A stretch of 39,101 nt of DNA, taken from Betaproteobacteria bacterium HGW-Betaproteobacteria-11. GTDB taxonomy: Bacteria > Pseudomonadota > Gammaproteobacteria > Burkholderiales > Rhodocyclaceae. Positions 8,357 through 18,708 of the stretch are shown here, in pieces. The notes under the pieces are model-generated. The model worked only from the letters and a program-made list of their open reading frames with translations. It had not been told where the DNA came from and ran no database searches. The stretch spans positions 207,421 to 246,521 of the forward strand of contig PHCV01000003.1 of assembly GCA_002842395.1 (NCBI GenBank). Reading direction: 5' to 3'. Both the position numbers and the translations under genes were made by a program. The number at the start of each line of letters is the position of its first letter. Positions within the stretch are counted from its first letter, which is position 1.

Positions 8357-10642
8357 TTACTGGGGCGCAGCTTTCGCCTGCTGCTGCACTTCCACCGAGA
8401 GCAAGGCGGCAACATTGACGATGCGACGCACCGTCGCGGTCGGGGTCAGGATATGCACCGGCCGGGCCGCGCCAAGCAGCAGCGGGCCGATGGTCAAGCC
8501 GCCGCCTATGGCGGTTTTCAGCAGGTTGAAGGCGATATTCGCCGCATCCAGCGTAGGCATCACCAGCAGGTTGGCCTGGCTGGTCAACGTCGATTGCGGG
8601 AAAACCTGACGGCGTATGCTTTCCGACAGGGCGGCATCGCCGTGCATCTCGCCATCGACTTCGAGCTGCGGCGCCGTCTCGCGCAGCAGTTCCAGGGCGT
8701 GCCTCATCTTGATCGCCGTCGGCGTGTCGTCGGTGCCGAAACTCGAATGCGAGAGCAAGGCCGCCCGCGGCATCAGCCCGAAGCGTCGTACCTCCTCGGC
8801 AGCCAGCAGCGTCATCTCGGCCACCTGTTCCGCGCTCGGCTCATAGTTGACGTAGGTATCCCCGACGAACAGTGTCCGCTCGGGCAGCAGCAACATGTTC
8901 ATCGCATAGAAACTGCCGATTCCCGGCCTCTTGCCGATCACGTCGCTGATGTAGCGAAGGTGCAGGGCATGCTTGCCGAAGGTGCCGCAGAGCAGTGCAT
9001 CGGCATAATCATGGCGCACCAGCATGGCGCCGATCAGGGTGGTGCGGCGGCGCATCTCGCGCTTGGCATACTCCACGCCCACTCCGCGCCGCGCCATCAG
9101 CCCGTGATACTCCTGCCACAATTCCTTGTAGCGTGGATCGGCATCGGGATTCACCAGCTCGAAATGCTCGCCGGCGCGAATCCGCAGACCGGCGCGGACG
9201 ATGTGCGCTGCCACCACGTCCGGACGGCCGATCAAAATCGGCCGTGCCAGGTTCTCGTCGACCACGGTCTGCACGGCGCGCAACACGCGATCGTCCTCGC
9301 CCTCGGCAAAGACCACCCGTGCCGGGCTCTTCTTCGCCGCGGCGAAGACCGGGCGCATCAACAGGCCGGTCTGATAAACGAAATCGTTGAGCTGGTGCAG
9401 ATAGGCCTGCATGTCGGCCAGCGGCCGCGTCGCCACGCCGGAATCCATCGCCGCCTGCGCCACCGCCGGCGCCACCTTGATGATCAGGCGCGGATCGAAG
9501 GGCTTGGGAATCAGGTAGTCCGGGCCGAACGAAAGTTCCTCGTTGCCGTAGGCGGCCGCCACCACGTCCGATTGCTCGTCATGCGCCAGTGCGGCAATCG
9601 CCCGCACGGCGGCGATTTTCATCGGCTCGTTGATGGTGGTCGCACCGACATCGAGCGCACCGCGGAACAGGTAGGGAAAGCAGAGGACGTTGTTGATCTG
9701 ATTCGGATAATCCGAACGACCGGTGCCGATGATGGCATCGGGGCGCGCCGCCTTCGCATCTTCGGGGAGAATCTCCGGCTCGGGATTGGCCATCGCGAAC
9801 ACCAGCGGGTCGCGTGCCATGGCCTTGACCATCTCCGGTTTGAGCACGCCACCGGCGGAAAGCCCGAGAAATACGTCGGCGCCAATCATGGCGTCGGCCA
9901 GGGTGCGGGCCTCCGTGTGCTGCGCATAACGCACCTTGGAGGGATCGAGCCCGCCGCGTCCGGCGTGGATCACGCCTTTGCTGTCGATGACAAATACATT
10001 CTGGCGCGACAGTCCCAGGCTGACCAGCAAATCGAGGCAGGCGATCGCCGCCGCGCCGGCGCCGGAGCAGACCAGCTTGACCTCGCCGATCGCCTTGCCG
10101 ACCACCCGCAGGCCGTTGAGGATCGCGGCGCTGGCAATGATCGCCGTGCCATGCTGGTCGTCATGAAAGACCGGAATCTTCAGCCGTTTGCGCAGTTGCT
10201 CCTCAATGTAGAAACACTCCGGCGCCTTGATGTCTTCCAGGTTGATGCCACCGAAGGTCGGCTCCAGCGCGGCGATGATATCGACCAGTTTGTCGGGATC
10301 GGTTTCATTGATTTCGAGATCGAACACATCGACGCCGGCAAACTTCTTGAACAGCACGCCTTTGCCTTCCATCACCGGCTTGCCGGCCAGCGGGCCGATA
10401 TTACCGAGGCCGAGCACGGCCGTGCCGTTGGTGATCACCGCCACCAGATTCGCGCGCGAGGTGTAGAGCGAAGCGGTTGCCGGATCGCGCACGATCTCGT
10501 CGCAGGCAGCGGCGACACCCGGCGAGTAGGCCAGCGCCAGATCGGCCTGGCTGGTCAGCGCCTTGATCGGCACGACGGCGATTTTCCCGGGTTTGGGGTT
10601 GCGGTGATACTCCAGCGCGGCAGCGCGGATGCGTTCGTCCAT
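8357..10642 (-). CDS. maeB: MaeB-type NADP-dependent malic enzyme fused to a phosphotransacetylase-like domain
   Basis: A 761-residue cytosolic enzyme that oxidatively decarboxylates malate to pyruvate, making NADPH. Residues about 1-430 are the malic enzyme: YSPGVAAAC near the N-terminus, then [14 protein letters not shown], the metal-site segment [17 protein letters not shown], and a GAGAAA nucleotide-binding turn. The C-terminal part from about 430 ([14 protein letters not shown] and onward) is related to phosphotransacetylase, which in MaeB proteins is usually regulatory (acetyl-CoA) rather than catalytic. With pckG divergent next door, the pair covers both C4-to-C3 routes used for gluconeogenic growth on acids. 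The lipase gene follows 6 bases downstream. Confidence 0.96.
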   Translation of the reverse strand: MDERIRAAALEYHRNPKPGKIAVVPIKALTSQADLALAYSPGVAAACDEIVRDPATASLYTSRANLVAVITNGTAVLGLGNIGPLAGKPVMEGKGVLFKKFAGVDVFDLEINETDPDKLVDIIAALEPTFGGINLEDIKAPECFYIEEQLRKRLKIPVFHDDQHGTAIIASAAILNGLRVVGKAIGEVKLVCSGAGAAAIACLDLLVSLGLSRQNVFVIDSKGVIHAGRGGLDPSKVRYAQHTEARTLADAMIGADVFLGLSAGGVLKPEMVKAMARDPLVFAMANPEPEILPEDAKAARPDAIIGTGRSDYPNQINNVLCFPYLFRGALDVGATTINEPMKIAAVRAIAALAHDEQSDVVAAAYGNEELSFGPDYLIPKPFDPRLIIKVAPAVAQAAMDSGVATRPLADMQAYLHQLNDFVYQTGLLMRPVFAAAKKSPARVVFAEGEDDRVLRAVQTVVDENLARPILIGRPDVVAAHIVRAGLRIRAGEHFELVNPDADPRYKELWQEYHGLMARRGVGVEYAKREMRRRTTLIGAMLVRHDYADALLCGTFGKHALHLRYISDVIGKRPGIGSFYAMNMLLLPERTLFVGDTYVNYEPSAEQVAEMTLLAAEEVRRFGLMPRAALLSHSSFGTDDTPTAIKMRHALELLRETAPQLEVDGEMHGDAALSESIRRQVFPQSTLTSQANLLVMPTLDAANIAFNLLKTAIGGGLTIGPLLLGAARPVHILTPTATVRRIVNVAALLSVEVQQQAKAAPQ

Positions 10643-10963
10643 GTCAAAACTCTCAGGGGATCAGGGATTACAGAAGGTTGCGATTATATCGCCGCATCGC
10701 CAGCGCCGACTTTTTGCCCTCCTCATCCACCGCTGTTTTCGCCACGACTCATCCACTGAACGTTGTAAAATCGGCTGCATTCGATTTTAGTTGGCGCACA
10801 CAAACCAAAAACATCAGGAGCATCCCGCGGCCCGTGTTGCGGTTGCCGTTCTGGCAGGAAACAGGCAAAGCCCATGCCGGAGAGGGCATCCTTGTCGGAA
10901 TACTTTACCTTGCGCAATGCGCAAGGCATATTGCATTCATCACATCAGAGGAGATTCACTGCA
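10643..10963. promoter_or_regulatory. Divergent regulatory gap between maeB and pckG (321 bp)
   Basis: This gap has no convincing gene. It holds repeat copy 3 near the maeB side, a TAAAAT at 10766-10771 that could be a -10 box for pckG with no good -35, and a strong ribosome-binding site AGAGGAGA just before pckG. Promoters for both C4-metabolism genes must lie here, so shared control is plausible. No clear operator palindrome was found. Confidence 0.4.
10691..10715 (+). repeat. Dispersed repeat copy 3 (between maeB and pckG)
   Basis: Perfect core CGCCAGCGCCGACTTTT at 10698-10714, preceded by GCCGCAT. It is intergenic, about 50 bases upstream of the maeB start and pointing towards pckG. Confidence 0.7.
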
Positions 10964-12775
10964 ATGAACGCACCATCCTACGTCCAGCATGCCCGCCTCA
11001 AAGCCTGGGTCGATGAAATCGCCGCCCTGACCCAACCCGATGCCGTCGTCTGGTGCGATGGCTCGGAGGCAGAAGCCAACCGGCTGTTCGCCCAGATGGT
11101 CGAAGCCGGCAACCTGATCAAGCTCAATCCAGCCAAGCGTCCCAACTCCTACCTGGCCTGCTCGGACCCGTCGGATGTCGCCCGCGTCGAAGACCGCACC
11201 TACGTCTGCCCCACCCATCCGGAAGATGCCGGCCCCAACAACAACTGGGAAGCTCCGGCAAAGATGAAGGACACTCTGCGCGGCCTGTTCAAGGGTTGCA
11301 TGCGTGGCCGCCCCATGTACGTGATTCCGTTCTCGATGGGACCGATCGGCTCGCCCATCGCCCATATCGGCGTCGAGATTTCCGACAGCCCCTATGTCGT
11401 GGTCAACATGCGGATCATGACCCGCATGGGTCGTGCCGTGCTCGACCAGCTCGGCAGCGACGGCGAGTTCGTGCCCTGCCTGCACAGCGTCGGCCACCCG
11501 CTCGAAGCAGGCGAGCAGGACGTCAAATGGCCGTGCAACAAAACAAAATACATCTGTCATTTCCCGGAAACGCGCGAAATCTGGTCCTTTGGTTCGGGCT
11601 ATGGCGGCAATGCGCTGCTCGGCAAGAAGTGTTTTGCCTTGCGCATCGCCTCTACCATGGCGCGTGACGAGGGCTGGCTGGCCGAGCACATGCTGATCCT
11701 CGGCGTCGAGTCGCCGCGGGGAGAGAAATCCTATGTTGCCGCCGCGTTCCCTTCGGCCTGCGGCAAAACCAATTTCGCCATGCTGATCCCGCCCAAAAGT
11801 TTTGCGGGCTGGAAAGTGACGACGGTCGGTGACGACATTGCCTGGATCAAGCCGGGCGATGACGGACGGCTGTATGCGATCAACCCGGAAGCCGGCTTTT
11901 TCGGCGTCGCCCCCGGCACCTCTGAGAAAACCAATTTCAATGCCCTGGCCACGCTGAAGGAAAACATCATTTTCACCAATGTGGCCCTGACCGATGATGG
12001 CGACGTCTGGTGGGAAGGCATGACCTCGGCCCCGCCGGCGCACCTGATTGACTGGCAGGGCAAGAGCTGGACGCCGGAAGACGGCAAGGCCGGGCGCAAG
12101 GCGGCGCATCCAAACTCCCGCTTCACCGCACCGGCTTCGCAATGCCCGTCAATCGATCCGGACTGGGAGAATCCGGTCGGCGTGCCGATTTCGGCATTCA
12201 TCTTCGGCGGTCGCCGCGCCACCACCGTGCCGCTGGTGTTCGAGGCCTTCAACTGGAACTATGGCGTGTATATGGCGGCCACCCTCGGTTCGGAAACCAC
12301 GGCCGCCGCTACCGGCGTCCAGGGCGTGGTGCGCCGCGATCCGTTCGCCATGCTGCCGTTCTGCGGTTATCACATGGGCGACTACTTCAATCACTGGCTG
12401 AAGATCGGCCATCAGATCGAGCACGCACCGCACATCTTCACCGTCAACTGGTTCCGCCAGGATGCCGAAGGCAAGTTCATGTGGCCCGGGTTCGGCGAAA
12501 ACATGCGCGTGCTGAAATGGGTCGTCGAGCGCAGCCAAGGCCGCGCCGCCGCCAAACAGACCGCGCTGGGCTGGGTTCCGCGCTACACGGACCTCGACTG
12601 GAGCGGCAACGAGAGCATGACGCAAGAGCAGTTTGAACGGCTCACGGCAATCGATACATCGGCCTGGCGCGAGGAACTGAAACTGCATGCCGAATGGTTC
12701 GACAAGCTCAAGAGCCGCTTGCCGCATGCATTGCCGCTCAAACGTGACTTGTTCGAACTGGGCATGGTCGATTGA
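10964..12775 (+). CDS. pckG: PckG, phosphoenolpyruvate carboxykinase (GTP)
   Basis: Cytosolic gluconeogenic enzyme making PEP, CO2 and GDP from oxaloacetate and GTP. The 603-residue length is that of the GTP class (the ATP class is about 530). The P-loop-like active site [11 protein letters not shown] with Cys266 is diagnostic, and the neighbouring [17 protein letters not shown] and [15 protein letters not shown] blocks agree. The start at 10964 follows GAGGAGATTCACTGCA; upstream in-frame codons have no such site. It is a single-gene unit ended by a strong terminator at 12832-12861. Confidence 0.98.
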   Translation: MNAPSYVQHARLKAWVDEIAALTQPDAVVWCDGSEAEANRLFAQMVEAGNLIKLNPAKRPNSYLACSDPSDVARVEDRTYVCPTHPEDAGPNNNWEAPAKMKDTLRGLFKGCMRGRPMYVIPFSMGPIGSPIAHIGVEISDSPYVVVNMRIMTRMGRAVLDQLGSDGEFVPCLHSVGHPLEAGEQDVKWPCNKTKYICHFPETREIWSFGSGYGGNALLGKKCFALRIASTMARDEGWLAEHMLILGVESPRGEKSYVAAAFPSACGKTNFAMLIPPKSFAGWKVTTVGDDIAWIKPGDDGRLYAINPEAGFFGVAPGTSEKTNFNALATLKENIIFTNVALTDDGDVWWEGMTSAPPAHLIDWQGKSWTPEDGKAGRKAAHPNSRFTAPASQCPSIDPDWENPVGVPISAFIFGGRRATTVPLVFEAFNWNYGVYMAATLGSETTAAATGVQGVVRRDPFAMLPFCGYHMGDYFNHWLKIGHQIEHAPHIFTVNWFRQDAEGKFMWPGFGENMRVLKWVVERSQGRAAAKQTALGWVPRYTDLDWSGNESMTQEQFERLTAIDTSAWREELKLHAEWFDKLKSRLPHALPLKRDLFELGMVD

Positions 12776-12789
12776 CTCGCCACTGCCGC

Positions 12790-12813
12790 AAAAGTCGGCG
12801 CCGGTGAGACGGC
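12790..12813 (-). repeat. Dispersed repeat copy 4, variant (after pckG)
   Basis: On the minus strand the core reads CACCGGCGCCGACTTTT (12790-12806), two mismatches from consensus, with GCCGTCT before it. It lies between the pckG stop and its terminator. Confidence 0.5.
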
Positions 12814-12831
12814 GACCAACCGGCAGCCCAT

Positions 12832-12861
12832 AAAAAAACCGGCCACGCGGCCGGTTTTTTT
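12832..12861. terminator. Bidirectional rho-independent terminator between pckG and the thiolase gene
   Basis: Seven A, stem CCGGCC, 4-base loop ACGC, stem GGCCGG, seven T. The A-run and T-run make it work in both directions, serving pckG on the plus strand and the thiolase on the minus strand (stop at 12890). Confidence 0.9.
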
Positions 12862-12889
12862 ATTTCATCGACAGATCGGCTGCTGAACC

Positions 12890-14077
12890 TCAGAGCCGCT
12901 CGAAAACCGCCGCAATCCCCTGCCCGCCACCGATGCACATGGTCACCAGCGCATAGCGACCCTTCGTGCGCTGCAATTCGTAGAGCGCCTTGGTGGCGAT
13001 GAACGCGCCGGAACAGCCGATCGGATGGCCGAGCGCGATCGCACCACCATTGGGATTGGTCTTGGCCGGATCGAGGCCGAGCACCTTGGCCACGGTCAGC
13101 GCCTGCGCGGCAAAGGCTTCATTGGATTCGATGACATCCATCTGCTCGAGGCTCAAACCCGCCTTCTTGAGCGCCAGACGGGACGCCGGAATCGGGCCTT
13201 CGCCCATCACCTCGTTGGGCACGCCGGCCACGGCATAGGAAACTAGCCGGGCCATCGGCTTCTGCCCGGCGCGGGCAGCGACATCGGCCGCCGCCAGAAC
13301 GAAGAAGGCCGCGCCATCGTTGATGCCGGAGGCATTGCCGGCGGTCACCGTGCCGTCCTTCTTGAACGCCGGCTTCATCTTGGCCAGCGATTCGAGCGTG
13401 GTATTCGGCTTGACATGCTCATCGGTGTCGAACACAACCTCGCCCTTGCGGGTCTGCTGGACGATCGGCACGATCTGCGACTTGAAACGGCCTTCAGCGA
13501 TCGCGGCAGCGGCACGGCGGTGTGATTCGGCAGCGAGCGCATCCTGCGCTTCACGAGTAATGCCGTGCTTGACGGCCAGGTTCTCCGCGGTAATGCCCAT
13601 GTGCCCTGCGCCAAAGGGGTCGGTCAGCACCGCCACCATCGAATCGAGCAGCTTGGTATCCCCCATGCGCGCGCCGGAACGCATCGCCGGCGACAGATAA
13701 GCACCACGCGACATGACCTCGACCCCGCCGCCGATGCCGTAATCGCAATCGTCGAGCATGATGTTCTGCGCGGTGGTGACGATCGCCTGCAACCCGGAGG
13801 AACACAGACGGCTCACCTGCATGGCGACGGAATCCATCGGCAGCCCGGCCTGGATCGAAGCTACACGAGAGACATAGGCATAGCGCGCGTCGGTGGGAAT
13901 GACGGTACCGACGGTCACATAATTGATCTGTTGCGGATCGACGCCGGAGCGGGTGACAGCTTCCTTCATCACCATGCCGGCCAGCTCGGATGGTTCGATC
14001 GAATTCAGGGCGCCACCGAAGGTGCCGATTGCGGAACGGACTGCGCTCAGTACAACGACTTCTCTCTTGCCTGCCAT
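12890..14077 (-). CDS. Acetyl-CoA/acyl-CoA C-acetyltransferase (thiolase, BktB-like)
   Basis: A 395-residue cytosolic thiolase that condenses or cleaves acetyl-CoA and acyl-CoA. The catalytic residues are visible: Cys92 in LCSSGLQ, His351 in ALGHPIGCSG, and Cys381 in CIGGGQG. Overall sequence resembles the biosynthetic thiolases PhaA/BktB, used to start polyhydroxybutyrate synthesis, more than fatty-acid FadA. No phaB or phaC lies nearby, so the pathway is uncertain. It begins 20 bases after the CobD/CbiB-like gene with an AAGGGG ribosome-binding site, and is followed by the bidirectional terminator. Confidence 0.93.
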   Translation of the reverse strand: MAGKREVVVLSAVRSAIGTFGGALNSIEPSELAGMVMKEAVTRSGVDPQQINYVTVGTVIPTDARYAYVSRVASIQAGLPMDSVAMQVSRLCSSGLQAIVTTAQNIMLDDCDYGIGGGVEVMSRGAYLSPAMRSGARMGDTKLLDSMVAVLTDPFGAGHMGITAENLAVKHGITREAQDALAAESHRRAAAAIAEGRFKSQIVPIVQQTRKGEVVFDTDEHVKPNTTLESLAKMKPAFKKDGTVTAGNASGINDGAAFFVLAAADVAARAGQKPMARLVSYAVAGVPNEVMGEGPIPASRLALKKAGLSLEQMDVIESNEAFAAQALTVAKVLGLDPAKTNPNGGAIALGHPIGCSGAFIATKALYELQRTKGRYALVTMCIGGGQGIAAVFERL

Positions 14078-14097
14078 GATTTACCCCTTGTAAAAAA

Positions 14098-15042
14098 TTA
14101 ACCGCCGGCCCAGCTGGAAATCCAGATCAAGGCCAGCACCGCCAGAACCAGCACGAGACTGCGCCAGACCAGACCAATCGTGCTCTGCATGAAACCGGCA
14201 TCCGCCTCCTCACCCACTCCCAACTCGGGACGATCATCGGCACCATCCAGATCCCGCACTCCGCCGCGCATCGGCATGCCCAACCGGACACCCAGTGCCC
14301 CTGCACCGCTGGCCAAAAGTATACCCGAGCCTCGGTCGGGCCAACGGGAGGCCTGATTTCGCCAGCAATCAACAGCATCTTCAAAATTACCGACCACGGC
14401 AAACGTAGCCGCGGTGATCCGTACCGGCAGCCCATCAAGTGTGGCAAAGGCCTGACGGGCGAAGCACCCGAAGTCACCGGGGTCGAGGCTGCCAGGCAGC
14501 ACGGGGCGGTTCCAGAATTCATTCAACAAGTGGGTCAGCCGGTACAGCACGGCCCCGGCCGGGCCCAGTACGGCAAACCAGAACAGCGGAGCAAACACGT
14601 AACGATGCGCCAGCAGCAAGGCCTCCTCGATCGCCAGGCGAGCAACCTCGCTGCTGCTCGGATTGTCTCCACTGTAACCACGCCAGGCCGCGAGCACCTG
14701 CCTGGCCCGCGTCAAATCGTTTAGCCGCAGGGCCGCATGGATTTCGGTAAAGAAATGACTGAACTGGCGAAAACCCATCGTCAGATACAACGTGCCCACC
14801 GCCAGCAGCAACCACAGCAGCGAGGTGACGTGGTACGCCAGTAATTGTCCGGCCAGCAATATCAGCGCCGGTAGCGCCGCCCCGATTCCCCACGCAATGG
14901 CGCCATGCAAATAGACGCCATCGTTGAACCGGCGCTCCAAATATTCAGCCAGTTTTGCTACCGGAGAACGCACCGTACGCTCGACCGCCAGGGGACGGAT
15001 CTGCTCGAGAAGCAGGGTGATTACGATGGATAGCAGAATCAT
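14098..15042 (-). CDS. CobD/CbiB-like integral membrane protein
   Basis: A 314-residue inner-membrane protein of the CobD/CbiB superfamily. Membrane helices lie near both ends (residues about 1-20, 50-95, 150-175 and a last one at about 290-312), with the soluble stretch EIHAALRLNDLTRARQ and a later region ending in GVRLGMPMRGG. Canonical CbiB makes adenosylcobinamide in B12 synthesis, but this short variant is often found outside B12 clusters in betaproteobacteria, as here, next to a NUDIX gene; its role is unknown (it also resembles AmpE). The start at 15042 overlaps the NUDIX stop as ATGA, so the two are translationally coupled. Confidence 0.8.
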   Translation of the reverse strand: MILLSIVITLLLEQIRPLAVERTVRSPVAKLAEYLERRFNDGVYLHGAIAWGIGAALPALILLAGQLLAYHVTSLLWLLLAVGTLYLTMGFRQFSHFFTEIHAALRLNDLTRARQVLAAWRGYSGDNPSSSEVARLAIEEALLLAHRYVFAPLFWFAVLGPAGAVLYRLTHLLNEFWNRPVLPGSLDPGDFGCFARQAFATLDGLPVRITAATFAVVGNFEDAVDCWRNQASRWPDRGSGILLASGAGALGVRLGMPMRGGVRDLDGADDRPELGVGEEADAGFMQSTIGLVWRSLVLVLAVLALIWISSWAGG

Positions 15043-15626
15043 GCGGCTTCCCCGTTGAATACGGCATGGCACAGGCTGACCAGCATGCCGGCGGTGGCGC
15101 CCCAGATGTAGTGATCCTGCCAGGGGATGGCCCAGAACTCGCGCTGCTCACCCTCGAACTCCAGGCTATGCCGCAAATGATTTTTGCGATCGAGCAAAAA
15201 TCCGAGGGGCGACTCGAAGACCTCGGCCACCTCGAAGTCGTCGATCCGAAGATTAAGCGGCGGCGTCACCAGCCCGACCACCGGGGTGATGACAAACCCG
15301 GTCACGGTGCGGTATTCCGGCAGACGGCCGAGCAACTCGACCTGATCGGGATCGATACCGACCTCTTCCCGCGCTTCGCGCAGGGCGGTCTGCTCAGGCG
15401 TGGCATCACCTGCTTCGCAGCGGCCGCCGGGAAAGCTGATCTGTCCGGCATGATCGCGCAGATGGGTCGTACGCCGGGTGAACAGCAGAGTAGGGCCGCT
15501 CGCGCGCAAGACGATCGGCACCAGCACCGCTGCGGGAATTCGTTCCCGCGCAGCGGTGATGCCGGCAAGCAGGCGCCCCTCGTCGACCGGGGGCATGGCC
15601 GCACCCGCCGCCAGGCGGCAGCGCAT
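15039..15626 (-). CDS. NUDIX hydrolase, probable CoA pyrophosphatase
   Basis: Cytosolic hydrolase of the NudL type, predicted to cleave CoA and its derivatives to 4'-phosphopantetheine products. With the start at 15626 it has 195 residues. The Nudix box runs from about residue 68 to 91, with GGRCEAGD and then REAREEVGI, and it follows HAGQISFPGG, a family signature. I prefer 15626 over the longer start at 15686 because it puts the usual 30 or so residues before AAVLVPIV and avoids colliding with the divergent amidotransferase start at 15685. The longer form cannot be ruled out. It is coupled to the CobD/CbiB-like gene. Confidence 0.88.
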   Translation of the reverse strand: MRCRLAAGAAMPPVDEGRLLAGITAARERIPAAVLVPIVLRASGPTLLFTRRTTHLRDHAGQISFPGGRCEAGDATPEQTALREAREEVGIDPDQVELLGRLPEYRTVTGFVITPVVGLVTPPLNLRIDDFEVAEVFESPLGFLLDRKNHLRHSLEFEGEQREFWAIPWQDHYIWGATAGMLVSLCHAVFNGEAA

Positions 15627-15646
15627 CAGATGAAGCACGGCTCCGC

Positions 15647-15652
15647 TAGAAT
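15647..15652 (+). promoter_or_regulatory. Possible -10 box for the glutamine amidotransferase gene
   Basis: TAGAAT about 33 bases before the amidotransferase start, in the short divergent region. The -35 is weak (CATCAG at 15624-15629). Confidence 0.35.
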
Positions 15653-15684
15653 CGGCGGCAGGGGAAATGGGAAAGGACTCCGGC

Positions 15685-16383
15685 ATGAAACCAGTTGCGA
15701 TATTCCGTCATAGCCCCGGCGAGGGGCCCGGCTATTTTGCCACATTCCTCGACCGTCACTCGCTGCCCTGGACGCTGATCGAGATCGATCGCGGCGTTTC
15801 GCCAGCGCCGACTTCTTCAGGATTCTCCGGGCTGTGTTTCATGGGCGGACCGATGAGCGTCAATGATGACCTGCCCTGGATCCGGCAGGAACTCGAACTG
15901 ATCCGCGATGCCGTTGCACGCGACATCCCCGTGCTGGGGCATTGCCTGGGCGGACAGCTGATGAGCAAGGCGCTGGGCGGACCCGTGACGAAAAACCCGG
16001 TCAAGGAAATCGGCTGGGGCGAGGTCACTGTGCTGCCAGTGGCGGCTGACTGGCTGGACGCTGACGAACGTTTTGAAGCCTTTCACTGGCACGGCGAGAC
16101 GTTCAGCCTGCCGCCCGGCGCGACCCGCATCCTGCGCAGTGCGTACTGCGAGAATCAGGCCTTCGTACTCGGCCCACATCTGGGCATGCAATGCCATGTC
16201 GAGATGACCGAAGCCATGATCCGCCTCTGGTGCCGCTACTGGACGGAAGAACAGGCGGTACCCTCCGCTTCCGTGCAAACTCCCGAACAAATGCTGGAGC
16301 ATGTCGAGCAACGTCTCGGCCGCATGCGCCGGGTTGCCGATCGGCTCTATGCCCGCTGGATCGAAGCCTTGCCGCGCGACTGA
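15685..16383 (+). CDS. Class I glutamine amidotransferase (GMP-synthase-like, GATase1)
   Basis: A 232-residue stand-alone GATase1 domain of the GuaA-like type. The catalytic triad is intact: Cys87 in GHCLGGQ, and His171 and Glu173 in QCHVEM. FMGGPMSVND (52-61) is the oxyanion-loop region typical of this group. It lacks the ATP-pyrophosphatase and dimerisation domains of GMP synthase, so it may be a gamma-glutamyl hydrolase or amidotransferase of unknown acceptor. The start at 15685 follows AAGGA. A dispersed-repeat copy (15794-15818) is embedded in frame, giving the peptide VSPAPTS in a loop. It converges on yajQ. Confidence 0.9.
   Translation: MKPVAIFRHSPGEGPGYFATFLDRHSLPWTLIEIDRGVSPAPTSSGFSGLCFMGGPMSVNDDLPWIRQELELIRDAVARDIPVLGHCLGGQLMSKALGGPVTKNPVKEIGWGEVTVLPVAADWLDADERFEAFHWHGETFSLPPGATRILRSAYCENQAFVLGPHLGMQCHVEMTEAMIRLWCRYWTEEQAVPSASVQTPEQMLEHVEQRLGRMRRVADRLYARWIEALPRD
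15794..15818 (+). repeat. Dispersed repeat copy 5 (inside the amidotransferase gene)
   Basis: Core CGCCAGCGCCGACTTCT at 15800-15816 (one mismatch), preceded by GCGTTT. With the preceding base, GGCG-TTT-CGCC can fold. It is in frame within a coding gene. Confidence 0.65.
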
Positions 16384-16395
16384 CCGGCGCGGCCG

Positions 16396-16890
16396 TCAAT
16401 CCCTGAAATTCCCGTAATGCAACGGGAAATCGGCGATCTCTTTTTTCACCAGGGCAATGGCCTCCTGCAACAGGTCGCGCTTGGCGCCGGCGACACGCAC
16501 GGCGTCGCCCTGGATGCTTGCCTGTACCTTGAGCTTGCTGTCCTTGATCAGCCGGACGATCTTCTTCGCCAGATCGGTTTCGATGCCGATCTTGATCTTC
16601 AATTCCTGCTTGGCCTTGTTGCCGGACACGGTTTCGAGCCTGCCATGGTCCAAGCGCTTGGTGCTCTCGCGCTCCTTCTTTTCCATCTCGGGGAAAAGAA
16701 TGTCCTTGATCTGACCGATCTGAAATTCGGAATCGCCGTACAGCGTCAACGTCTTGTCTTTCTCGTTCAGATCGACCCGTGCCGTGGTGCCCTTGAAGTC
16801 ATAACGATTGCCGATGTGACGGCCGGCAACATCGACGGCGTTCTTCAACGCCACCAGATCGGCTTCGGAAGAAATATCGAAAGAAGGCAT
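16396..16890 (-). CDS. yajQ: YajQ family nucleotide-binding protein
   Basis: A 164-residue cytosolic protein of the UPF0234/YajQ family, with two RRM-like ferredoxin folds. The N-terminus MPSFDISSE and the segments NRYDFKGT (28-35) and [11 protein letters not shown] near the C-terminus are family hallmarks. Some members bind cyclic-di-GMP and act with a LysR regulator, and others bind tRNA or mRNA; which applies here cannot be told. The start follows GGGGAGA. It is the last gene of the minus-strand argD-to-yajQ series, 27 bases after ppnP, and converges on the amidotransferase gene. Confidence 0.95.
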   Translation of the reverse strand: MPSFDISSEADLVALKNAVDVAGRHIGNRYDFKGTTARVDLNEKDKTLTLYGDSEFQIGQIKDILFPEMEKKERESTKRLDHGRLETVSGNKAKQELKIKIGIETDLAKKIVRLIKDSKLKVQASIQGDAVRVAGAKRDLLQEAIALVKKEIADFPLHYGNFRD

Positions 16891-16917
16891 CTTGCTCTCC
16901 CCGTGCTCAAACGCGGT

Positions 16918-17229
16918 TCAGGCGAAGTGGCAAACGTAGTGATAAGGCTCGCCGCTCACTTCGATATCGAAACTGGAGTTGCCCGGTACACTGAATTTCT
17001 CGCCTTCACCACAGGTCTTCCAGTCACCGCCATGCAGCCGGTAGCGGCAGGAGCCGGCCACGGTTTCCATGATTTCCGGGGCGCCGGTAGTGAAGGCCAG
17101 ACTCGCCGGGAGAATCACGCCGACGCTCTTTTTCACTCCATCCGCGCCCTGAATGGTATGACTTATGCATTTTCCGTCAAAATAGACATTGGCTTTCTTG
17201 ACGATACTCACATTGTCGAATTGCGGCAT
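16918..17229 (-). CDS. ppnP: PpnP, pyrimidine/purine nucleoside phosphorylase (YaiE/DUF1255)
   Basis: A 103-residue single-domain cupin that phosphorolyses a wide range of nucleosides to base and ribose-1-phosphate. Diagnostic stretches are [21 protein letters not shown] at the start (read as a family match), [21 protein letters not shown] in the middle, and [18 protein letters not shown] at the end. The start at 17229 follows GGAG about 8 bases upstream and comes one base after the DUF2788 stop, implying co-translation. A longer in-frame reading into DUF2788 is rejected. It is part of the arg-to-yajQ run; salvage is not obviously tied to arginine, so the link may be merely positional. Confidence 0.93.
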   Translation of the reverse strand: MPQFDNVSIVKKANVYFDGKCISHTIQGADGVKKSVGVILPASLAFTTGAPEIMETVAGSCRYRLHGGDWKTCGEGEKFSVPGNSSFDIEVSGEPYHYVCHFA

Positions 17230-17230
17230 C

Positions 17231-17440
17231 TCACAGTCTCCATAATTTCTGAATGATGATCTTGGCAACAAAGCCGATCATGCCGAAAGACAGGACAAAA
17301 AACAGCACGAAGGTTCCCAGCTTGCCGGCCTTCGACTTCCAGGCCAGCTCGCCGATGATGAAAAGCATGTACAGCATGAATCCGGCGACACCGAAGGTCA
17401 TGCCGAATTCCGTCAATTGTTCCTCTGAAATGCCGGGCAT
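17231..17440 (-). CDS. DUF2788 small membrane protein
   Basis: A 69-residue protein matching the DUF2788 family. Two membrane helices are evident, at about residues 14-33 ([20 protein letters not shown]) and 43-63 ([20 protein letters not shown]), joined by a short basic loop KSKAGK. No function is known. It lies 26 bases after argG and one base before ppnP. No strong ribosome-binding site precedes its ATG, so it may depend on read-through translation from argG. Confidence 0.88.
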   Translation of the reverse strand: MPGISEEQLTEFGMTFGVAGFMLYMLFIIGELAWKSKAGKLGTFVLFFVLSFGMIGFVAKIIIQKLWRL

Positions 17441-17466
17441 CCGTGACGGCCAGATTTTGTTTGACG

Positions 17467-18696
17467 TTAATTCTTTCCGCCGGCGCGGTTCGCGCCGATG
17501 CGCAGGCGCAGGGCATTAAGGCGGATAAAACCATGCGCGTCCTTCTGATCATAGACGCCGGCATCGTCCTCGAAGGTGGCAATGGTCGAATCGAATAGCG
17601 AATCGGTTTTCGAATCACGGCCGACAACCATCACATTGCCCTTGTACAGCTTGATCCTGACCCAGCCGTTGACGTGCTGCTGGGTATGATCGATCAGCGT
17701 CTGCACCGCCAGGCGTTCCGGGCTCCACCAATAGCCGTTGTAGATCAGGCTGGCATAGCGCGGCAGCAGATCATCCTTGAGATGCGCCACTTCCCGATCC
17801 AGGGTCACCGATTCGATGGCGCGGTGGGCCTTGAGCAAAATACTGCCGCCCGGCGTTTCATAGCAGCCTCGCGACTTCATGCCGACATAGCGGTTCTCGA
17901 CCAGGTCGAGGCGGCCGATACCATGCTTGCCGCCGATCTGGTTTAACGTGGCTAGCAGTTCGTGCGCCTTCATTTTCTTGCCGTTGATGGACACCAGATC
18001 GCCCTGTCTGAATTCGAGGTCGAGGTATTCGGCCTTGTTCGGCGCCTTTTCCGGCGAAACCGTCCACCGCCACATCGACTCCTCGGCCTCGGCCGCAGGA
18101 TTCTCGAGATGGCGACCTTCATAGGAGATGTGCAGGAGGTTCGCATCCATCGAATAGGGGGAGCCACCTTTCTTGTGCTTCATGTCCACCGGAATGCCAT
18201 GTTTCTCGGCATAGGCCATCAGTTTCTCGCGCGAGAGCAGATTCCATTCGCGCCATGGCGCGATCACCTTGATGTTCGGCATAAGGGCATAGGCGCCGAG
18301 TTCGAAACGCACCTGGTCATTGCCCTTGCCGGTCGCTCCATGGGCGATCGCATCCGCGCCGGTCTTGCGCGCGATCTCGACCAATCGCTTGGCAATCAGC
18401 GGACGGGCAATCGATGTGCCGAGCAGATACTCGCCTTCATAGACGGTGTTACAGCGGAACATGGGAAACACGAAATCCCGCACGAATTCTTCGCGCAGGT
18501 CATCGATGAAAATATTCTTCTTCTTGATGCCGAGTTGGACCGCCTTGGCACGTGCCGGCTCGAGCTCCTCACCCTGCCCCAGATCGGCAGTAAACGTCAC
18601 CACCTCAGCCTGATATGTGTCCTGCAACCATTTCAGGATGACCGAGGTATCCAGCCCGCCCGAGTAGGCGAGCACCACTTTTTTCACTTCGCTCAT
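17467..18696 (-). CDS. argG: ArgG, argininosuccinate synthase
   Basis: Cytosolic enzyme joining citrulline and aspartate with ATP to give argininosuccinate, the penultimate step of arginine synthesis. The 409 residues match the family. The PP-loop ATP site [15 protein letters not shown] lies at residues 9-23, and the aspartate/citrulline-binding blocks [14 protein letters not shown] and [13 protein letters not shown] are clear. It begins 12 bases after argF with AGGAAA upstream. argH is not in the window. Confidence 0.98.
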   Translation of the reverse strand: MSEVKKVVLAYSGGLDTSVILKWLQDTYQAEVVTFTADLGQGEELEPARAKAVQLGIKKKNIFIDDLREEFVRDFVFPMFRCNTVYEGEYLLGTSIARPLIAKRLVEIARKTGADAIAHGATGKGNDQVRFELGAYALMPNIKVIAPWREWNLLSREKLMAYAEKHGIPVDMKHKKGGSPYSMDANLLHISYEGRHLENPAAEAEESMWRWTVSPEKAPNKAEYLDLEFRQGDLVSINGKKMKAHELLATLNQIGGKHGIGRLDLVENRYVGMKSRGCYETPGGSILLKAHRAIESVTLDREVAHLKDDLLPRYASLIYNGYWWSPERLAVQTLIDHTQQHVNGWVRIKLYKGNVMVVGRDSKTDSLFDSTIATFEDDAGVYDQKDAHGFIRLNALRLRIGANRAGGKN

Positions 18697-18708
18697 ATCC
18701 GTTTCCTG

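Noticed and set aside
8117-10759. An open reading frame of 880 codons on the plus strand opposite maeB
   Set aside because: It is antisense to a clear malic enzyme. Long open frames opposite genes are usual in GC-rich DNA, and the translated text is low in complexity with no known motif.
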